64,000 nt of DNA from Gemmata massiliana (GTDB lineage: Bacteria > Planctomycetota > Planctomycetia > Gemmatales > Gemmataceae), in NCBI RefSeq assembly GCF_901538265.1, contig NZ_LR593886.1:682001-746000 (forward strand). Direction: 5' to 3'. Position 1 is the first letter of the stretch. Every line of letters begins with the position of its first letter. A program made the translations under genes and the position numbers. This document shows positions 59,490 to 64,000 of the stretch, in pieces. The notes beneath the pieces were generated by a model. That model was given only the letters and a program-made list of their open reading frames with translations. It had not been told where the DNA came from and did not search any database.

Positions 59490-62400
59490 TTACTTGTCCG
59501 AGCGGAACTGCAACAGCCCCATCCCTTCGGGGCGCGGATCGTTGTCGGTCGGGCCGCTCCACGATTGCACGCCCGCTCCGGGCACGAAGCGCGACACGTT
59601 CATCGCCCACGTCTTGCCGTGCGAGGGCTTCTCGCCGGTCAATTCCGCGAGCGGGATCGCCAGTTCCGCCGTCCACCCGTCGTCGGTCGCCTGGAACGCG
59701 GCGTGGTACTTCGGGTTCCAGGTCTTATCGCCCCAGCAGTCTTCCGCCAGGCACCCGCGGTGGTCGATCTGGAACCGGTAGTACGTTTGGTAGTCGCGGT
59801 CCATGTCGAGCAGGATGTCCACGCGGTCGTGGCCGTTCAGGTCCGCGTCGCGGGTGCGCTTCGTCACCGGCTCGACCTTCTTACCGACCGGGTGGGAGCA
59901 CTTCACGCCGATGTACAGGTACCGGTCGTCGTAGGTGAACACGCTCTCGGTGCGGTAGCGCTCGCCGAACGCCTTCGCCTCTTCCGGCTTGTCGGGCGTC
60001 GCGGCCGCGTTGAGCTTCATCACCTTCGCGGCCTTCCAGCAGTCGTCGTCCAGTTTGCCGTCGAGAATCGGGCGCGTTTCGGAGAGCCGGCACTGCACGA
60101 GCGCCTTGGGCGGCGTCGCGATCGCGGTGGGGTTCACGAGCCACAGTTCCGCCGCGAGGCAGTCGCGCCACAAGTCCAGACCGGGGGCCCCGGTCACGGC
60201 CGCGGGCGTGTGCTTGAAGTAGTCGCTGATGAACGTGTCCGCGTCGGTGTGGCGCCCGACCTGTTTGCGCGCAGCGAGGAAGCACAACCACGACGCCGGG
60301 TCGCGGCTGTACACCGGGCCGAATGCATCCAGCTTCGGCTCCAGGTCCAGACAGGTCTGGTGCCACTTCAGGATCATGTTCGGGCTGTAGAACTTGTAGT
60401 GATCCTCTTCCACGTTCGCGCCGCCCACGGTGGTCGCCGTTCCGCTCGCGGGCTTGATGTTGCCTCCACCTTTAGCCTCGAACGTCACGGTCTTCAGCAG
60501 CATTTTTTGCTGGATCTCGGTGCGCCGCCGGGCCTCGGTGCTCGCGTGGTAGCGCGTCAGCCAGCGGAACCCTTCCACCGCGAGCGGGTGGCCCGGGTAG
60601 TTGATCGTGAGCACGCCGAACACTTCGCGGGCCTCGATCCACTTCCCCTCGCGGGCCAGCCGCGTGCCGACCGCGAACGCGGTCCGCGCCGCGACGTCGT
60701 CCGGCATCTTCTTCAGCTCGGTGTTGAGCGAACCCATCAGCTTATCCACGCCGCCGAAGTCGGAGTCGTTGATGTTGGCGAGCAGTTCGATGTTCCGGCG
60801 CGACTGCACGGCTTTTTGCTTCTCGGCCGCGGTCGCCGGATCGTAGGTCACGGAAACGTTCCGGCGCGCCGTTCCGCCCGGAGCGAGCGCGACGCCGTCC
60901 ATCAGGTTCGCGTGCCCCTCCGCGCCCTGCAACCGGTGGGCGACCAGCACGAAGCAGCGGCGGTCAACAACCGCGCCATCGCCCGCGAGGACGCGCGTGG
61001 CGGTCTCGGCGAAGTCTTTCGGCGAATCGTTGAGCCGGCTGCTGAACGCGCCCTGATCGAGCTTCACGGCCGCGGTCTTCGGGTCGAGCGCGAGTGCGTA
61101 GAGCTTCTTCGCCTCCCACGGCTTGAGTCCGAGTGCGGTGATCTGTTCCGGGAAGCAGTTCGCGTCGGCTGCCTGCTTGAAGGCTTCCTTCGCAACGTTG
61201 AGCGCGAGGGCATCGGCCGGGTTGGTGTCGGTCGCGTAGAGGTCGCACACAATCACGTCCGGTTGCCACGTGCGGATCGCCAGCACCGCGTGCCGCAGCA
61301 GTTGTTCGTTCGCCTTGCCGTTGTGGGCGCGGTCCCAGGTCGCGAGCAATTCGCGCGGCGGCAGCCCGGTCGCGTGTGCGGAGAGCGGGAACGCCCACGC
61401 GCTTTCGGCCGCGGACCCGCCGGCCAGCCGCATCGCGGCCCGCGCACGCAGCCCGTCGCTCGCGCGCTTCGGGTCGGCCGTGGCCGGGTCCGCGTTCATC
61501 AGGCTCGTCGAAGCGCACAAGTAGCCGTCCGCCGCGCCGATGCCGGCCACCACGTCGAGCGGCGTGTTCTTACCGCTGGAGTGCAGGAACAGCGCCGCGG
61601 CGCGCTGGCCGCCGGCCCGCTGCACCTTCCACGACTTCCCGCCGTCCACGGTGCCGATGATGCAGCCGAGATCGCCGACGAGCCAGCCTTCCTTCTCGCT
61701 GACGAAGTGCATGCCGTTCACGGGCACGCTCAGTTCGGTCTTCTGCACGTCCCAGGTCTTGCCGAGGTCCGCGCTGTGCAGCACGAACCCGCCCGGCCGC
61801 CCTGCAACCCATACGTGCGTGCCGAAGGTCGCGACGCAGCGGAAATCGCACGAGGCCAGCGCCGCCGCCGGCAGCCCGAGGTTCACGAAACCCCACTTGC
61901 GCCCGCCGTCGGTGCTCGTGAGAACCGCCCCGCCGTCGCACGCGGCGAACGCAGTCGAGACTTTGCCCGCTTCAGTGACGCAGGCGACGCTGTGAATGTT
62001 GCGCCCGCCGAGCGGGTCGAGTTCCGCTTCGCGGTACGTTCCGCCGTTCACCGCGCCCAACTTGCCCCACGCGCCCGCGACAACGATATCTTTCGCCGGC
62101 ATCGCGACATCCGCGCCGCGTGCGGACGGCAGCCGCGAGCCCTTCACGGGTTCCCAGCTGATCCCGGCATCGTTCGTGGTGAACATGCCGGTGGGGAACG
62201 CATCGGACCCGTCGCCGCACGCGAAGCCGTTCTTTTCGTCCAGGAAGCGGACCGCGTGGAGCCCCGGCATCACGTTGGTACCGACCTCGGCCCACTTGTT
62301 CCCGCTATCGGTGGTCTTCAGCATCACGCCAATGGACCCGATGGGCGTATCGAGGCGCCCGACCGCCCAGCCGGTGGACAGGTTCACGAAGTGAATCCCG

Positions 62401-62624
62401 CGGAGACTGGCGCGCGTGCCGGTTTTCTGGCGCTCCCACTTGTTCCCGCCGTCCATCGTGTGCCAGATGGCGCCGTCGTCACCGCACGCCCAGCCCTCGC
62501 TCGCGTCCACGAAATGAACCGCGTGCAGGCCCGCGTCGTCGAACGCGACCGCCGGCTGTGCGAGCGCGGGGGCCGCGATCACGAGCGCGGACGCCACCGC
62601 AAGAAGTAACCGGACGCGAATCAT
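59490..62624 (-). CDS. Secreted multidomain protein: YCF48-type propeller, LmbE-like remnant and CBM9-type domain
   Basis: 1044 residues from the ATG at 62624 (a GGAG lies upstream). Signal peptide RLLLAVASALVIAAPALA. Residues about 27-340 are a propeller of YCF48 type with blades such as LHAVHFVDASEGWACGDDG and GKSWKVQRAGGQ. Residues 345-540 resemble the core of LmbE/PIG-L deacetylases (TWQPDVIVCDLYATDTNPAD, FPEQITALGLKPWEAKKLY), but the HPDD zinc motif is not seen. The last 190 residues are a CBM9/DOMON-like domain (ILDGKLDDDCWKAAKVMKL, ELAIPLAEL). It may bind sugar outside the cell. Confidence 0.75.
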   Translation of the reverse strand: MIRVRLLLAVASALVIAAPALAQPAVAFDDAGLHAVHFVDASEGWACGDDGAIWHTMDGGNKWERQKTGTRASLRGIHFVNLSTGWAVGRLDTPIGSIGVMLKTTDSGNKWAEVGTNVMPGLHAVRFLDEKNGFACGDGSDAFPTGMFTTNDAGISWEPVKGSRLPSARGADVAMPAKDIVVAGAWGKLGAVNGGTYREAELDPLGGRNIHSVACVTEAGKVSTAFAACDGGAVLTSTDGGRKWGFVNLGLPAAALASCDFRCVATFGTHVWVAGRPGGFVLHSADLGKTWDVQKTELSVPVNGMHFVSEKEGWLVGDLGCIIGTVDGGKSWKVQRAGGQRAAALFLHSSGKNTPLDVVAGIGAADGYLCASTSLMNADPATADPKRASDGLRARAAMRLAGGSAAESAWAFPLSAHATGLPPRELLATWDRAHNGKANEQLLRHAVLAIRTWQPDVIVCDLYATDTNPADALALNVAKEAFKQAADANCFPEQITALGLKPWEAKKLYALALDPKTAAVKLDQGAFSSRLNDSPKDFAETATRVLAGDGAVVDRRCFVLVAHRLQGAEGHANLMDGVALAPGGTARRNVSVTYDPATAAEKQKAVQSRRNIELLANINDSDFGGVDKLMGSLNTELKKMPDDVAARTAFAVGTRLAREGKWIEAREVFGVLTINYPGHPLAVEGFRWLTRYHASTEARRRTEIQQKMLLKTVTFEAKGGGNIKPASGTATTVGGANVEEDHYKFYSPNMILKWHQTCLDLEPKLDAFGPVYSRDPASWLCFLAARKQVGRHTDADTFISDYFKHTPAAVTGAPGLDLWRDCLAAELWLVNPTAIATPPKALVQCRLSETRPILDGKLDDDCWKAAKVMKLNAAATPDKPEEAKAFGERYRTESVFTYDDRYLYIGVKCSHPVGKKVEPVTKRTRDADLNGHDRVDILLDMDRDYQTYYRFQIDHRGCLAEDCWGDKTWNPKYHAAFQATDDGWTAELAIPLAELTGEKPSHGKTWAMNVSRFVPGAGVQSWSGPTDNDPRPEGMGLLQFRSDK

Positions 62625-62796
62625 GCTCCGCTCCACTCAAGGAGTGCCTCTCTCACTGCACCGGAGGCTTTGGGGGAGCGGGGTAATAGGCGAACCGAGG
62701 AAATGACGCTAGCCGAGTTTGGGAGGGGCTAAAAACAGCAGTGACGACGCGCGAATGTTGCGCCAGAGCGTAGTTAGGATACCCAGCGCTCGATAC

Positions 62797-63363
62797 TCAG
62801 GTGCACTGGAAGGTCCAGTATCGTTTGCCACAGCCGATGCACCGGAATGCCGACACCCCGCCTAGCACGGCCAGGTCATTGCTCGGGACGAGTGTAACTG
62901 CCCGATCGTGAAATGATGCCGGTTTGTGGTCCCAATACTGCCCCTCTCGATCAAGTAACTCGGCTTCCGCGCGGGATGGTTCCCCCGTGTATTCGGTGAG
63001 ATCGCCACAACAGAACGGCCAGTCATCACCCTGAACGAAGTGCGGCAGCCGCGGCGTTCGCCGTAGCTCTTGGGTGATCGCCACCAACCGTTCCCGAACA
63101 GTGGGTTCGTCGAACTCAGGAGTGGTCTTAAGGTACGCGGGTAGCCGTTTCTCGGTGGCCCATCGGGATACTTGTTCGGGCGCGAGGCGACGGATACATG
63201 CTACACAAGCCTCGCTGATCGGTGACTCGCTCCCGTCTGGCTCCTCGATATCGGCGCAGACGTAGTACACGTCGCCGAACGCACCGCAGATAGAGCACGG
63301 CAAATCGCTGTGCCGGTGTGCGGGTAACGCGCTGTCCGCGACGTATCGGAATACCTCACCCAT
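62797..63363 (-). CDS. Cys-rich hypothetical protein (possible UPF0167/CbrC-like)
   Basis: 188 residues. Cys pairs lie at CSIC (about residue 23), CVAC (about 53), CC (about 117) and CIGC (about 179), forming likely zinc sites. RRTPRLPHFVQGDDWPFCCG resembles the middle of UPF0167/CbrC proteins, but the match is weak. No signal peptide. A complex palindromic element lies upstream. Confidence 0.55.
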   Translation of the reverse strand: MGEVFRYVADSALPAHRHSDLPCSICGAFGDVYYVCADIEEPDGSESPISEACVACIRRLAPEQVSRWATEKRLPAYLKTTPEFDEPTVRERLVAITQELRRTPRLPHFVQGDDWPFCCGDLTEYTGEPSRAEAELLDREGQYWDHKPASFHDRAVTLVPSNDLAVLGGVSAFRCIGCGKRYWTFQCT

Positions 63364-63418
63364 TCGGTCCCGAATAGTAAAACAGAGGTGATTCTGTGAT
63401 AAGATCGCTTCAAAAGCA

Positions 63419-63537
63419 CACAGGGCTTCCGCCCTGTGCTACGAACGCCGGCCGCTCCGCGGCGTGAAAGGCATTGAATGTACTGGTCTTCGCCCCGGAG
63501 GGGGCCGTCTGACGTAGCACAGGGCGGGAGCCCTGTG
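63419..63537. repeat. Double-hairpin palindromic element
   Basis: Each arm is itself a hairpin: CACAGGGC-TTCC-GCCCTGTG at 63419-63438 and CACAGGGC-GGGA-GCCCTGTG at 63518-63537. The two arms, extended to 25 bases (63419-63443 and 63513-63537), are reverse complements with one mismatch. The centre is GC-rich (CGGCCGCTCCGCGGCG). Likely a dispersed, non-coding element. Confidence 0.65.
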
Positions 63538-63552
63538 TACGTGGAGACCGAG

Positions 63553-64000
63553 TTAGTCCGCGAGCCAGTAGCGGATGATACAGTAGAGGGCCTGGAACCC
63601 GTCCTTCATGCCGATCTTCTTGCCCTCTTCGTAGGTGCGCCCGGAGTAGCTGATCGGCACCTCGAAGATGCGCCAGCGCGGTTGCCCTTTGCGCCTGCGG
63701 GCGATCTTCGCAGTCACTTCCGGCTCGAACCCGAAGCGGTCGCTCTTGAGCGTCATGCCCTGAATGATTTCCCGCTTGAAGACCTTGTAGCACGTCTCCA
63801 TGTCGGTCAGGTTCAGGTTGGTGCACCAGTTCGAGAGCGTGGTGAGCACCTTGTTGCCGACCGAGTGCCAGTAGTACAGCACGCGGTGGCTCTCGCCGAT
63901 AAACCGTGACCCGATCACCACATCGGCGCGCCCGTCGAGGATCGGCTGGATCAGCTTCGGGTACTCGGCGGGGTCGTACTCCCAGTCCGCGTCCTGCACG
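63553..64000 (-). CDS. GT2-family glycosyltransferase, dolichyl-phosphate mannosyltransferase-like (C-terminal part)
   Basis: The frame is open at the window's right edge, so the start lies beyond it. About 149 residues are visible, starting [10 protein letters not shown], the usual DxD metal site of the family. [11 protein letters not shown] and the [14 protein letters not shown] segment follow. The family moves a sugar from a nucleotide donor to a polyprenyl phosphate. No clear C-terminal membrane helix is visible. Confidence 0.85.
   Translation of the reverse strand, partial: VQDADWEYDPAEYPKLIQPILDGRADVVIGSRFIGESHRVLYYWHSVGNKVLTTLSNWCTNLNLTDMETCYKVFKREIIQGMTLKSDRFGFEPEVTAKIARRRKGQPRWRIFEVPISYSGRTYEEGKKIGMKDGFQALYCIIRYWLAD

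Noticed and set aside
59472-62609. A 1045-codon plus-strand frame opposite the YCF48-CBM9 gene
   Set aside because: Antisense shadow of a gene with signal peptide and domains; no start signal.
1-64000. CRISPR arrays, transposase or integrase genes, rRNA, other tRNAs
   Set aside because: I found no regularly spaced direct repeats, no DDE or tyrosine recombinase motifs, and no second cloverleaf. This was by eye and not exhaustive.

Overview
The window is about 64 kb of GC-rich bacterial chromosome that reads as a planctomycete of the Gemmata group (Gemmataceae). The evidence is the mix of families. There are two DUF1559 pilin-like proteins, a DUF1549/DUF1553 cytochrome-like protein, DUF1080 and VCBS-repeat secreted proteins, and an ECF sigma factor carrying a membrane helix and a TIGR03067 domain. 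A Gemmata-type paralogous family, a kinase-fold protein and long secreted YCF48/CBM9 proteins complete the picture. Species assignment is inference. I see no transposase, phage module, CRISPR array or rRNA. One tRNA gene (Glu, UUC) is present.

Layout. 1-5.3 kb: 3' end of a class 1 dihydroorotate dehydrogenase gene, a coiled-coil protein, thioredoxin, tRNA-Glu, a coupled membrane/cytosolic protein pair and a secreted protein. 5.4-10 kb: glnE, with two apparent in-frame insertions, and a secreted papain-like protein. 10.2-15.4 kb: ECF sigma-TIGR03067 fusion, then a three-gene operon (ExbB/TolQ-like channel, Hsp70-fold protein, membrane-anchored coiled-coil vWA protein). 15.4-20.9 kb: VCBS protein, RbfA-like protein, first DUF1559 gene, an AT-rich island, class V aminotransferase, toxin-antitoxin pair. 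20.9-30.5 kb: DUF4291, ApbE-DUF2271/PepSY flavin pair, HExxH peptidase, DUF4139 protein, miaB. 31-36 kb: second DUF1559 gene with two tiny lipoproteins, PgsA-like enzyme, zinc-ribbon and FHA proteins, beta-propeller. 36-45.5 kb: dnaE, thpR, PfkB kinase, gltX, two hotdog-fold enzymes, Gemmata family protein. 45.5-51.2 kb: two hybrid histidine kinases flanking a DUF1080 protein. 51.4-64 kb: esterase, DUF1549/1553 protein, pseudokinase, MFS transporter, DinB protein, a YCF48-CBM9 giant, a Cys-rich protein and the 3' end of a glycosyltransferase gene.

How genes work together. Housekeeping genes (glnE, gltX, dnaE, miaB, thpR, rbfA-like, pgsA-like, pyrD) are scattered among secreted and envelope proteins. 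The clearest functional units are the ExbB/Hsp70/vWA operon, the ApbE-DUF2271/PepSY pair joined by a TAATG overlap, the antitoxin-toxin pair joined by ATGA, the pfkB-thpR pair, and the gltX-hypothetical pair.

Non-coding structure is rich. Many gene ends carry perfect 8-20 bp stems, and several larger inverted repeats look like dispersed elements. The strongest leads are the possible ion-driven ExbB/Hsp70/vWA machine, the glnE insertions, the shared leader hairpin of the two DUF1559 genes, and a kinase-fold protein that has lost its catalytic residues.
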